Part shown: one piece after another, positions 55,946-64,000 of the stretch
How the letters are laid out: every line of letters starts with the position of its first letter
Position numbering within the stretch: the stretch's first letter is position 1
From: Sphingobacteriaceae bacterium
GTDB taxonomy: Bacteria; Bacteroidota; Bacteroidia; B-17B0; Aurantibacillaceae
DNA: 64,000 nucleotides
NCBI GenBank assembly: GCA_016709575.1
Contig: JADJMM010000011.1
Location: 1-64,000, forward strand
Reading direction: 5' to 3'
The notes under the pieces: model-generated
Told to the model about the DNA's origin: nothing
What the model saw: only the letters and a program-made list of their open reading frames with translations
Database searches by the model: none
Position numbers and translations under genes: made by a program

Positions 55946-56599
55946 ATGAATAAAATGAAAGTAGAAATCTGGTCGGATATTATGTGTCCGTTTTGTTATA
56001 TAGGCAAGCGCCATTTTGAAGAAGCGTTGAAACAATTTGCTGAGGCGGATAAAATAGAAGTAGAATGGCACAGTTTTCAATTAGATCCAAGTTTACCAAA
56101 GCCTGCCAGTAATTTAAGTACATACGAGTATTTAGCGCAACGTAAAGGTATGAGTGTTGAGCAATCAAAAGCTATGCACCAAAACGTTGTACAAATGGCA
56201 ACAGCAGCAGGATTGAGTTATGATTTTGATAAAGCTGTAGTCGCCAATTCATTTGATGCGCATCGTTTAATTCAATTCGCCAAAACAAAAAATTTGGGAG
56301 ATGAAATAGAAGAACGTTTATTCAAAGCCTATTTTACAGAGGGAAAAAACATGTGTGATACAACTACTCTTTTGGAATTAGCAAAAGATATTGGTTTGAA
56401 TGAAATGGAAACAAAAGAAGTGCTCAACACAAACGCTTATTCAGAAGAAGTAAAAAAAGATATTGAAGAAGCTTCTCAAATTGGTGTAACAGGCGTTCCG
56501 TTTTTTGTTTTCAATCGCAAATACGCCGTCTCAGGCGCACAACCAAGTGAAGCCTTTGTAAATGTATTGCAGAAATCTTTTTCGGAGTATAAAGGTTGA
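55946..56599 (+). CDS. DsbA-family oxidoreductase (FrnE-like)
   Basis: 217 residues from the ATG at 55946, which follows the previous gene and gives the family opening MKVEIWSDIMCPFCYIGKRHFEEAL; an upstream ATG would overlap that gene. The thioredoxin fold has a CPFC active site, an inserted helical domain (SVEQSKAMHQNVVQMATAAGLSYDFDKAVVANSFDAHRLIQFAK), and the cis-proline loop IGVTGVPFFVFNRKYAVSGAQP. It is cytoplasmic, lacking a signal peptide, like the FrnE/polyketide-type group; substrate unknown. Confidence 0.9.
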   Translation: MNKMKVEIWSDIMCPFCYIGKRHFEEALKQFAEADKIEVEWHSFQLDPSLPKPASNLSTYEYLAQRKGMSVEQSKAMHQNVVQMATAAGLSYDFDKAVVANSFDAHRLIQFAKTKNLGDEIEERLFKAYFTEGKNMCDTTTLLELAKDIGLNEMETKEVLNTNAYSEEVKKDIEEASQIGVTGVPFFVFNRKYAVSGAQPSEAFVNVLQKSFSEYKG

Positions 56600-56737
56600 A
56601 CACGTTAGCGTGGATCTTTTCATGGAAAACAATTTGAATAATTTGTTCCAAGTAATGAAATCTTAAAAATTGCTACAAATTGTAGCCATCATTCTTTTAG
56701 TTGCACATTAATTTTGGATTAATAAAAACCAAAAGAG

Positions 56738-57292
56738 ATGGCAAAGAAGCAGAACGGGTCGGTATTACCTGATGAAACGGTAATGAATAAAATCTATTTT
56801 ATAAGAGGTCAAAAAGTAATGCTCGATAGTGATTTAGCAGAGCTTTATGGTGTAGAAACCAAGCAATTAAAAAGGCAGGTGAATAGGAACATTCAGCGTT
56901 TTCCTTCTGATTTTATGTTTGAGCTAACCGAAAAGGAGTTCGAACTTTTGAGGTGCCAAATTGGCACCTCAAAGATTGGACGTGGAGGAACTAGGTATTT
57001 GCCAATGGCTTTTACAGAACAAGGTGTCGCCATGCTTTCAAGTGTTCTTAATAGTGAGCGGGCCATTGCTGTGAATATTCAGATTATAAGAATATTTACC
57101 AAAATAAGAAGTATGCTTTTAACACACAAAGATATTTTACTGAAGCTGGAACAAGTAGAAAGAAAGATATTAAAGCAAGACGAGAAAAATGAAAAATTTG
57201 AAAAAGAAATTCAAATCATTTTTAAAGCGTTAAAACAATTGTTAAACCCACCTCAACCGGAAAGAGAGAAAATTGGTTATAAGAAATCTTGA
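56738..57292 (+). CDS. ORF6N-domain protein (phage-type)
   Basis: 184 residues. The N-terminal ORF6N domain (MNKIYFIRGQKVMLDSDLAELYGVETKQLKRQVNRNIQRFPSDFMFELTEKEFELL..., YLPMAFTEQGVAMLSSVLNSERAIAVNIQIIRIF) is a DNA-binding-type module found in phage antirepressors and many chromosomal islands; the tail is a coiled coil (LLKLEQVERKILKQDEKNEKFEKEIQ). It is not accompanied by other phage genes. Codons for residues near 70-80 contain a 27-nt palindrome at 56947-56973. Confidence 0.88.
   Translation: MAKKQNGSVLPDETVMNKIYFIRGQKVMLDSDLAELYGVETKQLKRQVNRNIQRFPSDFMFELTEKEFELLRCQIGTSKIGRGGTRYLPMAFTEQGVAMLSSVLNSERAIAVNIQIIRIFTKIRSMLLTHKDILLKLEQVERKILKQDEKNEKFEKEIQIIFKALKQLLNPPQPEREKIGYKKS
56947..56973. 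promoter_or_regulatory. 13-bp-arm palindrome inside the ORF6N gene
   Basis: TTTGAGGTGCCAA, a central A, TTGGCACCTCAAA: perfect 13-base arms within the coding region (LLRCQIGTSK). It could be an operator for the protein itself or a hairpin in its mRNA. Confidence 0.45.
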
Positions 57293-57444
57293 GTTTATCA
57301 CAACCCTGTTCTAAGCGGATGTAATCAGCGGCTATCATGACCTAAATCCAAACAGATATCCAGTTGTAAAGGAAGCTGCACCATTTATTAGTTCAGGCTT
57401 TTTAATGAACAGCTACAAGCTACCTTCATGTAAAATCAAAACGC

Positions 57445-57894
57445 ATGAAAGTTTTTTTAGCGATCCTACTTTACATTTTCTGTCCTGAATGCCGGATAGA
57501 GGATGGTCCTGTTAGGGAATTATCCTACAATGTTTCAGGTGATTCTATTCCTTTCCGTGTTTTAACGGGTGGGACAACGCAAATTATAGATGCCCCTCCT
57601 CTTTTAATTACGAACGATAAAGAGTATTTTGATTACTATTATAATATCTATGGTGTTTTTCCTCAGGATTTCAGATGGGACTTTGAAAAGGAACATATTC
57701 TCATCATTTATAAAACATTGACCTCAGGGTCATACGGAATAGTTGTTGATGCAGTTCTTGAAACCTCAGATGAAGTTATAGTACAATACTACGTGAATAA
57801 ACCAGAATTTCATACCGCGGACATGAGTGATAAATTTGTTATGTTGGCTATTAAGCCGACGTATAAACCCATCATCACCAGTCAAAAACTTTAG
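57445..57894 (+). CDS. secreted or lipid-anchored protein of unknown function
   Basis: 149 residues. The hydrophobic start MKVFLAILLYIFCPECR could be a short lipoprotein signal with C13 or C16. The remaining part is beta-rich and acidic (FRVLTGGTTQIIDAPPLLITNDKEYFDYYYNIYG, DFEKEHILIIYKTLTSGSYGIVVDAVLETSDEVIVQYYVNKP) and resembles the PrcB C-terminal domain pattern (…VVQYYVNKP…), an inference from pattern only. Stands alone, convergent with the serine hydrolase. Confidence 0.6.
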   Translation: MKVFLAILLYIFCPECRIEDGPVRELSYNVSGDSIPFRVLTGGTTQIIDAPPLLITNDKEYFDYYYNIYGVFPQDFRWDFEKEHILIIYKTLTSGSYGIVVDAVLETSDEVIVQYYVNKPEFHTADMSDKFVMLAIKPTYKPIITSQKL

Positions 57895-57930
57895 AGCGGA
57901 TTAGGTGTTAGTTAAGAATACACGATAATA

Positions 57931-59742
57931 CTAATACCCAGCCGGCATTTGCAATTTTAATTCGGCAATGACTTTATCCATTACAGTCTTATCCAATTTA
58001 GCATTCTTAAAAAACATAAAATCTTCTTGCATCATTTTCTTCCAGCTATAGTCTTTATTAATGCTTTCATTAAAATGCATTTTATAAATAGCTAAGGCTT
58101 TATCATAATTATTACTGAACAAATAACTATGTGCTAAATTAATTTTTATTCCTAATGCTTGAGGGTGTACTTCCACTCCGCGTTTTAAATATTTAGTAGC
58201 CTCAGTAAAATTTTTATTTTCTAAAAAACTCCAGCCGATATCATTAAAAAATTGTTCAACGCCATTTAAAGTATCAACATTTAATATTTTCACATGCTTA
58301 GGCAAAGGTTTTCCGTCGATTGATCTGTAATAACCAATTACTTTGCCGTTTTCATCTTTTATAAAATGTTTATCATTGTCGGCTTCTTTTACAAAGTATT
58401 CGGTTTCACTGGTGAAGTACATTTTACAATACATACCATCCGTAAATTGATAATAGCCGTCGTCGCGCTTCATTAAATTTGCAAAAGTATTTGGCATAGC
58501 CGAATAAACACCAATATAATCTTCCATCAATTTATCAGGTACGGTTACAAACTTTTTTGCTACAGGTTCTCTGCTAAAATCTTTCCATTTATAAGCCCTG
58601 CTTACACTATTGATGACTTCAAAGAGTATAGGAGAATTACTATTGTTTAAAAATATAGCTACACCATTTCCTGAACCATCTAAGCTTCCAAAATATTGTC
58701 CGCAAAACCCTTCGTTGCCCGCACCGTGTTGAAAATACTTTGTGCCGTTATGGTCATCAATAAAAACACCCAAGGCAGCCGATTGATCAATGTAAGGTGT
58801 TAAACGAAGCTTAGTCATTTCCTGATTTAATACTTTTGATGATTTACCTTCGTAGGCCAATTGCGTTTCAATAATGTAATTACATAAATCTGTTGGTGTC
58901 ATCCATAATCCAGCAGCGCCTTGCTCGGGGTAAACATGGAAATTATTATTTACCGCTGTTCCATTCTGATAATAACCCGTTGCGCATAATTTCAATTTAT
59001 CAGCAGCCGGTGGTTGCGAATAAAAACTATTTTGCATGCCCATTGGCTTTAGTACATTTTCGTACATAAATTTATCGTACGGTTGTTGCGTTACATCTTG
59101 TAAAATTAATTGGGAAATAGTAGTTCCACCACCCGAGTATTGAAATCTTAACCCTGGTTCAAATGCCGAACGCACTGCAGGTGTATTAGCAGGTTCTTTT
59201 CCATCTAATACTTGTGGCAAGGTTGGTATTTTTTCTTTGCGGTCGTAACCCGGAAAACCATGTACGGTTAATCCTGCAGTATGACTTAATAAATGCGCTA
59301 AAGTAATTTTCTTACCACTTGAAATTTTATCGTAAGGAAATTTCCATGATTTTAAATACGTGTTGATGTCAACATTCATATCCAGTTTTTTGTCTTGCAC
59401 TAATTTTAATACCCCTACACCGTTTAAGGATTTGCTAATAGAACCGGGTTCAAATAAAGTTTCGGTAGTAACGGGACGTTTTTCACTTTCATCGGCCCAA
59501 CCATAACCTTTAGCCCAAACAACTTTATAATTATTTACAACGGCAACGCTTAAACCTTTTACTTTATAAAAGGCCATGCGGTCTAAAATATTTTGAGATT
59601 CTCCCTCAATAATTACACGACCACATACATTATTTTCAACCTGTTTAATTTGTTCTTCAACTTCTTTCGAATAAGTTGCTTGAGAAAATAGATTGCTTAA
59701 AGAAAAGCAAATGGCGATTAGAATAATAGTTTTTTTGATCAT
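57931..59742 (-). CDS. beta-lactamase-family serine hydrolase with C-terminal TPR-like tail
   Basis: 603 residues. Signal peptide to residue 20. Class C beta-lactamase/DD-peptidase-like domain with SxxK at S101-K104 (LFEPGSISKSLNG), the tyrosine motif FQYSGGGTT around 200 where Y-S-N would be usual, and HGAGNEGF near 340 at the KTG-equivalent place. Residues from about 395 carry a DUF3471-type beta domain, and the last 100 a TPR-like repeat (VEQFFNDIGWSFLENKNFTEATKYLKRGVEVHPQALGIKINLAHSYLFSNNYDKALAIYK). It is exported to the periplasm; likely an esterase, peptidase or amidase, not a proven beta-lactamase. Confidence 0.87.
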   Translation of the reverse strand: MIKKTIILIAICFSLSNLFSQATYSKEVEEQIKQVENNVCGRVIIEGESQNILDRMAFYKVKGLSVAVVNNYKVVWAKGYGWADESEKRPVTTETLFEPGSISKSLNGVGVLKLVQDKKLDMNVDINTYLKSWKFPYDKISSGKKITLAHLLSHTAGLTVHGFPGYDRKEKIPTLPQVLDGKEPANTPAVRSAFEPGLRFQYSGGGTTISQLILQDVTQQPYDKFMYENVLKPMGMQNSFYSQPPAADKLKLCATGYYQNGTAVNNNFHVYPEQGAAGLWMTPTDLCNYIIETQLAYEGKSSKVLNQEMTKLRLTPYIDQSAALGVFIDDHNGTKYFQHGAGNEGFCGQYFGSLDGSGNGVAIFLNNSNSPILFEVINSVSRAYKWKDFSREPVAKKFVTVPDKLMEDYIGVYSAMPNTFANLMKRDDGYYQFTDGMYCKMYFTSETEYFVKEADNDKHFIKDENGKVIGYYRSIDGKPLPKHVKILNVDTLNGVEQFFNDIGWSFLENKNFTEATKYLKRGVEVHPQALGIKINLAHSYLFSNNYDKALAIYKMHFNESINKDYSWKKMMQEDFMFFKNAKLDKTVMDKVIAELKLQMPAGY

Positions 59743-59969
59743 AGTTTAATTCATAAATAATATGACATTCTCGAATGCTTACGCATTTCATAGGCTACAA
59801 TTACGGGAATATTTTTTAGTCCCTATTGTTAATTTAATGCAAAAACTATTAAAAAGGAACAAAAGGAGTTGTTAATTGTGGTTGAATTTAGTGGGGTTAA
59901 CTAGGATGTACCCCAATAGCGGCGCCTCATGCAATAATTTTCTTATATTGTAAGCTTTAAATACAATTT

Positions 59970-61431
59970 GTGATACTCCATTTGTCTAAATTAAAAAGCC
60001 CTAAATTCCTTTTAGGAATTACTTTTTTTATTCTACTCATTAGCGGACAAATTCATTCGCAAAATAAAGTGCTGGATTCTTTATTAAAAGCACAAGAAAC
60101 TAAATTAGCCGATACAAGCCGTATAGATTTAAGTCTTAAAATTGCTGCCATTTATGATAATAAAGCCAATGATACTGCTGTTTATTTCGGCAAAAAAGCT
60201 TTAGCGCTTTCCAAAAAAAATAAATGACCACGAAAGAATTGGAAATTCATATTTATTAATTTGCTCATACTACTCTACCAACGCAAAGTTTAATGAGGTT
60301 TACAAAAATCTTGTTGAGTTTGAAAACTATACAGAAGAAACCGGTGATACATTACAACTAATAAAATCTTTAGCTGCCCGAGCTTTGTTATACCGCAACT
60401 TAAATCAATTAGAAAAAGTAATTGAAATTGAATATAAAAAAGCCGCCTTGTATCATGCTCTTAAAAACGATTACGAAGAGTGTAAAACGTATTATGTAGT
60501 TGGCTGGACAGGCTACAATGCCAAAAAATATGAACAAGCTGTCATCGATTTACATAAGGGCCGCGCTATTTGTCAAACTATAAAAGAAGACCCAATCTTA
60601 CACAAGATTTACAATTGGTTAGGCGCTTCTCACAATGGTTTAAAACAATTCGACTCTGCTTTGTATTACGCTAAAAAAGTAATGCTTTATAACGCTAGTC
60701 AAAAGTGGACCTTTGGTGTTGCTGAGTCTTACCGATACACAGGCGATATTTATTACAACATGAAACAATTTGATACAGCTTTAGTTTATTACAACAATGC
60801 TATTTCTACTTATATAGCCGCGAATTCAATTGGCAGATCATTCTTACTCCGTACCTATAAAGTGCGAACCTTAGATAGTTTGAAAAGATATAAAGAAGCA
60901 GCGGCTGAATTAGATTACGTTTTCAATAAATCAAGTTCTAAAGATGGCTTAGTTCAAATGTATGCAAACGCCATTGGCAGAAACCTGTATGCTACAACCC
61001 GCGAACCTTATAAGGCACTAGATTGTTACAGGCGTTACGATTCTATTATGAAGAGCAGTGGAACTGATGAGGCTCAACAAAACATTTTAATTGCTGAATT
61101 TAAAAAAGAACAGGAGAAAGAAAACGCCTTAAAAGAAGTCGAGAAAAAAGAACAAGCAGCTTTATTTGAGCTAGAAAATCACAAACAAAAAAACGTAAGA
61201 AATATTTTAATAGCCGGCTCTTTAATTATACTTATTGTTGCGCTATTTATTTTTCAAAGTCTGCGTAGAAATAAAAAAACCAATAAAATTATTACGCTTC
61301 AAAAAAGTGAGTTAGAAGAAAAAAATAAATCGATTATAGATTCGATTAATTATGCCAAGCGCATTCAAAAGGCACAACTCCCTACTGATAAATATATTGA
61401 GAAAAATTTAGATCGGCTTAAAAAAAGTTAA
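59970..61431 (+). CDS. TPR membrane protein, frameshifted, with truncated signalling tail
   Basis: GTG start at 59970 near an AT-rich -7-like region; signal peptide LLGITFFILLISGQIHSQ. The frame breaks in the eight-A run at 60213-60220; removing one A joins SKK to INDHERIGNSYLLICSYYSTNAKF and the rest. About five TPR repeats follow, then a membrane helix (NILIAGSLIILIVALFIFQSL), a coiled coil, and DSINYAKRIQKAQLPTDKYI, the connector that in relatives leads to a SpoIIE phosphatase or histidine kinase; here it stops after NLDRLKKS. About 485 residues. It is either a truncated signalling protein or an adaptor. Confidence 0.78.
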
Positions 61432-61514
61432 ACCGCCTAAAAACAGTGCTGCCCCCCCTCTCGTTTTCAGTTCTCAAAATCGTTTTTACATTTAAAATTT
61501 ACTATATTTATTCC

Positions 61515-61934
61515 ATGAAAACGAAACTATATATCGTAGGTCTTTTGGTTTTATTTTTTAGTTCTACACAAGCGCAAACGGTTACAACGGCAGATAACAC
61601 AGGTGCAGCTGCAGAAATTTCCGCTGATGATTCACCGGAATTTCCGGGCGGAATTGTAGCAATGATGGAATACGTGAAAGCGAATATAAAATACCCACAG
61701 CGCGCCCTTGATGAAAATATTAGCGGTAAGTGCGCTGTAAAATTTACGGTTAATCCTGATGGCAGTTTAAGTGATATAACTGTTTTGGACGGCATAAAAG
61801 CTTGTCCCGAATGCGATGCAGAAGCTATACGTGTAATACAATCGATGCCAAAATGGAAGCCGGGAAAAATAGCCGGCAAGCCCGTTTCGCTTTATTATAA
61901 TTTACCGATTAAGTTTTCATTACCTAAAAAATAA
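61515..61934 (+). CDS. TonB C-terminal domain protein
   Basis: 139 residues from the ATG at 61515, chosen because it starts a signal peptide (MKTKLYIVGLLVLFFSSTQAQ). The mature part is mostly a TonB_C domain: SPEFPGGIVAMMEYVKANIKYPQRALDENISGKCAVKFTVNPDGSLSDITVLDGIKACPECDAEAIRVIQSMPKWKPGKIAGKPVSLYYNLPIKF. As it lacks the proline-rich linker and membrane anchor of true TonB, it is a secreted single-domain form, common in this phylum; the CPEC motif could form a disulfide. Confidence 0.85.
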   Translation: MKTKLYIVGLLVLFFSSTQAQTVTTADNTGAAAEISADDSPEFPGGIVAMMEYVKANIKYPQRALDENISGKCAVKFTVNPDGSLSDITVLDGIKACPECDAEAIRVIQSMPKWKPGKIAGKPVSLYYNLPIKFSLPKK

Positions 61935-61952
61935 CGTTCAATTTTCAAGTTC

Positions 61953-62309
61953 ATGAAAAAGTTTAGTCTAATCGTAATTTGTTTTTGTTTTAAAATAAGT
62001 TTCGCGCAAAATCCTGCAAAATTAAATTTAAAAGATTCCTGTATAGTTTCAGGAGGTGTTTTAATGGTTGCAGATTTTAAAAAGGTTTGTAAAGTTTGTC
62101 CTGAAGGAATGAAAAAAGTTACTAGCTATAGTATTTCTTATATTGAAAATCATATGTCAATTGCATTCCCTTTAAAAAACAATCGCTGGAATTCATCTTT
62201 TCTCAAAAATGCAAAGTTAGGAACTATGCTTGTTATTGAAGATATTAAAGGTGTTGGTGCTAATGGAAAACCTGTAACGGCGCCAATTATGACTATCGGT
62301 TTAAAATAA
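61953..62309 (+). CDS. secreted protein resembling a GldM C-terminal domain
   Basis: 118 residues, signal peptide to residue 19 (FCFKISFAQ). The rest is a small beta domain: SCIVSGGVLMVADFKKVCKVCPEGMKKVTSYSISYIENHMSIAF..., SSFLKNAKLGTMLVIEDIKGVGANGKPVTAPIMTIGLK. The pattern of the last 40 residues (LK.G..L.IEDIKGVG.NGK) resembles the C-terminal domain of the gliding/T9SS protein GldM, which is a pattern judgment. Cysteines CKVC could be disulfide bonded. Follows the TonB_C gene by 18 nt; likely co-transcribed. Confidence 0.6.
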   Translation: MKKFSLIVICFCFKISFAQNPAKLNLKDSCIVSGGVLMVADFKKVCKVCPEGMKKVTSYSISYIENHMSIAFPLKNNRWNSSFLKNAKLGTMLVIEDIKGVGANGKPVTAPIMTIGLK

Positions 62310-62351
62310 ATTCAGTTTAGTTTTCACTAAAGAATTGTGCGCTAAATAAAA

Positions 62352-62861
62352 TTATTTTTTGTTCTCTTTCAGATTTCCGAAATCGTAAATTTCGAAATTA
62401 GTTACTTTACCTTTCTCGTCGTATTCTGTCCAGGTACCGTGTTTCATACAATAGCCGGCATCCCATAATGGATCCCAGATATCAGATTCGTTTTCGCGGT
62501 AATGACCAATAGTTTTTATTTTTCCTGAAGGATAATAATTGAGCCAATATCCAACGGGACAATCCAAATATTTAATAGCGCGGCTAACCAACACTTCGCT
62601 TGCGTTATAGGTTTCCATAATACAAGGCTTACAGGTCTCGAGGGATTTACGACCTTCCACATATTTATCGTAAGTAGCTTTATTGATTATTTTTTCTCCT
62701 GCCTTGTATACAAGTGATCCATCTGTGTTAATGCTTGTTGAAGTACTAACACTATAAAATTTCTTTATAGGCAAATCCTTATAAATAGACTTCATTGTGT
62801 CTTTTTGCGAATAACAAAAAACGCTTAGTAGAATGGCTGTAAAGAAAAGATACTGTTTCAT
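62352..62861 (-). CDS. secreted protein with MORN-like repeats
   Basis: 169 residues. Signal peptide to about 18 (FFTAILLSVFCYSQ). The C-terminal half has MORN-variant motifs (NYYPSGKIKTIGHYREN, HGTWTEYDEKGKVTNFEIYDFG), typical of toxin-antitoxin repeat or MORN-like secreted proteins of Bacteroidota. Four cysteines (CKPCIMETY, LDCPVGYW, AGYCMKHG) may form disulfides. Convergent with the gene upstream at its 3' end. Function unknown. Confidence 0.65.
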   Translation of the reverse strand: MKQYLFFTAILLSVFCYSQKDTMKSIYKDLPIKKFYSVSTSTSINTDGSLVYKAGEKIINKATYDKYVEGRKSLETCKPCIMETYNASEVLVSRAIKYLDCPVGYWLNYYPSGKIKTIGHYRENESDIWDPLWDAGYCMKHGTWTEYDEKGKVTNFEIYDFGNLKENKK

Positions 62862-62953
62862 GAGATGAGGATTAATACAAAAATAAGAATATTAACCATA
62901 AAGATTGGAAATACTGAATTTTTTAATACTTTTATTTGCCCAATTTAATGGTA

Positions 62954-63304
62954 ATGAAAAACACAGTTTTAAAATTAGCCGCACTATCAGTTTTAATTTT
63001 ACACTTGGCTTGTGGTGAAAAAAAACCTGCTACGGTTAAAAGCACCGAAACTTCTATTATTTTAGAGGGTTATTACAATGGTAATAATTTATTCGTTAAA
63101 AATCCTGTTAGTACTGATGGTTTTGGATATTGTGTTAACGAGATACTTATAAATGGAAACAGAACTAGCGATGAGATTAACAGCGAAACTATTGAACTGG
63201 ATCTTAAAGCAAGCGGTGTTAGAGAAGGGAAAGAAATAAGAATTGAAATAAAACACTATAAAGGCTGCGAACCAGTTGTACTAAACCCTAAGGTGTTAGA
63301 TTAA
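62954..63304 (+). CDS. small lipoprotein of unknown function
   Basis: 116 residues from the ATG at 62954; two nearby in-frame ATGs (62936, 62948) are less likely. Lipobox LHLAC at about residue 20 (LAALSVLILHLACGEKK), then a beta-sandwich rich in asparagine and acidic residues (TETSIILEGYYNGNNLFVKNPVSTDGFGYCVNEILINGNRTSDEINSETIELDLKASGV) with two cysteines. Family not recognised. A bidirectional terminator follows its stop at 63310-63331. Confidence 0.7.
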   Translation: MKNTVLKLAALSVLILHLACGEKKPATVKSTETSIILEGYYNGNNLFVKNPVSTDGFGYCVNEILINGNRTSDEINSETIELDLKASGVREGKEIRIEIKHYKGCEPVVLNPKVLD

Positions 63305-63309
63305 AAAAA

Positions 63310-63331
63310 CCCCGCTTTCATGAAAGCGGGG
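63310..63331. terminator. bidirectional terminator between convergent genes
   Basis: CCCCGCTTTCATGAAAGCGG with two more G: a perfect 22-nt dyad, preceded by a run of seven A, so it is a strong terminator for the minus-strand T9SS gene and possibly also for the plus-strand lipoprotein gene. Confidence 0.85.
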
Positions 63332-63354
63332 GTATAAATAGCAGGAGTTTTATC

Positions 63355-64000
63355 TTACTCTTTTATTAATTTAATCGTTTCTGTTTGAGAATTACTTTCA
63401 ATTTTTAAAAAATAAATCCCATTTGCTTGTTCATTTAAGTTAAGTTGATACATACCCGCTTCTACTTTTGTGCTTAAGATAATTTTACCCAATACATCCA
63501 TTATTGTAATTGCTGCTGCAGTTGGAGTTTGCAAATTAAATACATCTATACTCGGATTAGGAAAAACTTTAAAGCCCGAATTCGCAACTCCAGATTCAGT
63601 TAATCCTGCACAAGTGCTCACACTTTGTGTAACTACTGCTGTATTCTCACAGCCATTAATATCAGATCCGGTTACAGTATAGGTTGTAGTAATACTTGGG
63701 AACACTACAATTAAAGATGTTGTTGCAGCTGTATTCCATAGGTAGTAATTTGCACCGTTTGCAGTAAGCGTTGCGCTTTGACCAACACAAATTAAACTAG
63801 TTGCCGACACTGCGGTTACAGTTGGATTTGGATTTACCGTAATATTAGATGTAGCTGATGATGCAGAAACACAGCCTGCAGCACTTGTACCAACTACGGT
63901 GTAACTTGCACTTGCAGTTGGGCTCACTACTGCATTACCTCCTTGAATAGTATAGGTGTTGGCGCCACTTGGTGTAATTGTAAATACATTTCCTTTGCAT
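63355..64000 (-). CDS. T9SS-sorted protein with Ig-like repeats, 5' end off window
   Basis: The frame is open to the right edge (CKGNVFTITPSGANTYTIQGGNAVVSPTASASYTV), so the start is outside. Visible are tandem Ig-like/PKD-type repeats (VSPTASASYTVVGTSAAGC, VNPNPTVTAVSATSLICVGQSATLTANGANYYLWN, FPSITTTYTVTGSDINGC) and a Por secretion C-terminal domain (FKVFPNPSIDVFNLQTPTAAAITIMDVLGKIILSTKVEAGMYQLNLNEQANGIYFLKI...TIKLIKE). It is likely a large adhesin-like surface protein, exported through the type IX system. A bidirectional terminator follows at 63310. Confidence 0.85.
   Translation of the reverse strand, partial: CKGNVFTITPSGANTYTIQGGNAVVSPTASASYTVVGTSAAGCVSASSATSNITVNPNPTVTAVSATSLICVGQSATLTANGANYYLWNTAATTSLIVVFPSITTTYTVTGSDINGCENTAVVTQSVSTCAGLTESGVANSGFKVFPNPSIDVFNLQTPTAAAITIMDVLGKIILSTKVEAGMYQLNLNEQANGIYFLKIESNSQTETIKLIKE

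Noticed and set aside
56738..57292. ORF6N gene as a sign of a prophage
   Set aside because: No integrase, terminase, capsid or portal gene lies nearby, and base composition is like that of the neighbours.
57931..59742. Calling this an antibiotic-resistance beta-lactamase
   Set aside because: Only SxxK is standard; the other boxes differ and the domain layout matches general serine hydrolases of this phylum.
61508..61879. 123-codon ORF antisense to the TonB_C gene
   Set aside because: The plus-strand gene has a signal peptide and a clear TonB_C domain; the antisense frame has none.

Overview
The window comes from a member of the Bacteroidota, probably a free-living or environmental lineage; I cannot name the genus. 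The evidence is: several secreted proteins ending in the Por/type IX secretion C-terminal sorting domain, many genes preceded by a TAnnTTTG -7 box with almost no Shine-Dalgarno sequences, a suf operon followed by MIP18/DUF59 and DUF2480 genes, outer-membrane families typical of the phylum, and an AT-rich base composition.

Layout. 1-7.5 kb: a partial SBBP-repeat secreted protein, small secreted proteins, and a LytS-like propeller sensor kinase with its LytTR response regulator. 7.5-16.3 kb: a BamA-type barrel with a CBS-domain protein, pdxJ, pgeF, a T9SS protein, rnc-fabF-acpP, and small membrane proteins. 16.3-21.2 kb: rimP-nusA-infB and tRNA-Ala(GGC), the latter preceded by a broken 5' tRNA copy. 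21.3-33.8 kb: TonB-type receptor, thioredoxin/TPR protein, GreA-like protein, aldo/keto reductase, OmpA protein, kdsA, ubiE, an ADP-heptose-pathway kinase and an aminotransferase. 33.8-37 kb: a beta-barrel protein, an unknown membrane protein and a T9SS protein. 37-45.5 kb: the suf iron-sulfur operon (sufA-sufB-GT-C membrane protein-sufC-sufD-sufS-sufE-DUF59-DUF2480), interrupted by an anomalous homopolymer block at about 37.82-38.19 kb. 45.6-50 kb: VOC, DUF4199, LuxR-type regulator, YiiX-like, DUF3109 and DUF4349 genes. 50.4-54.1 kb: nrdB-nrdA with terminator. 54.1-64 kb: accessory material, including two TPR membrane proteins, a DsbA-like protein, an ORF6N-domain protein, a serine hydrolase, a TonB-C protein and small secreted proteins, ending in a partial T9SS protein.

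At least a dozen reading frames are split by one-base indels, nearly all restorable by adding one base, often in a homopolymer. They hit genes that are normally essential (nusA, infB, kdsA). The simplest reading is residual long-read error, so I annotate these as single genes.

I found no convincing large undescribed system, CRISPR array, integrase or transposase. The features most worth a second look are the GT-C-like membrane protein embedded in the suf operon, the dyad on the suf promoter, the tRNA-Ala fragment carrying an 18-bp palindrome, the hairpin that includes the nrdB stop codon, the 13-bp-arm palindrome inside the ORF6N gene, and a TPR protein truncated where a SpoIIE phosphatase would begin.
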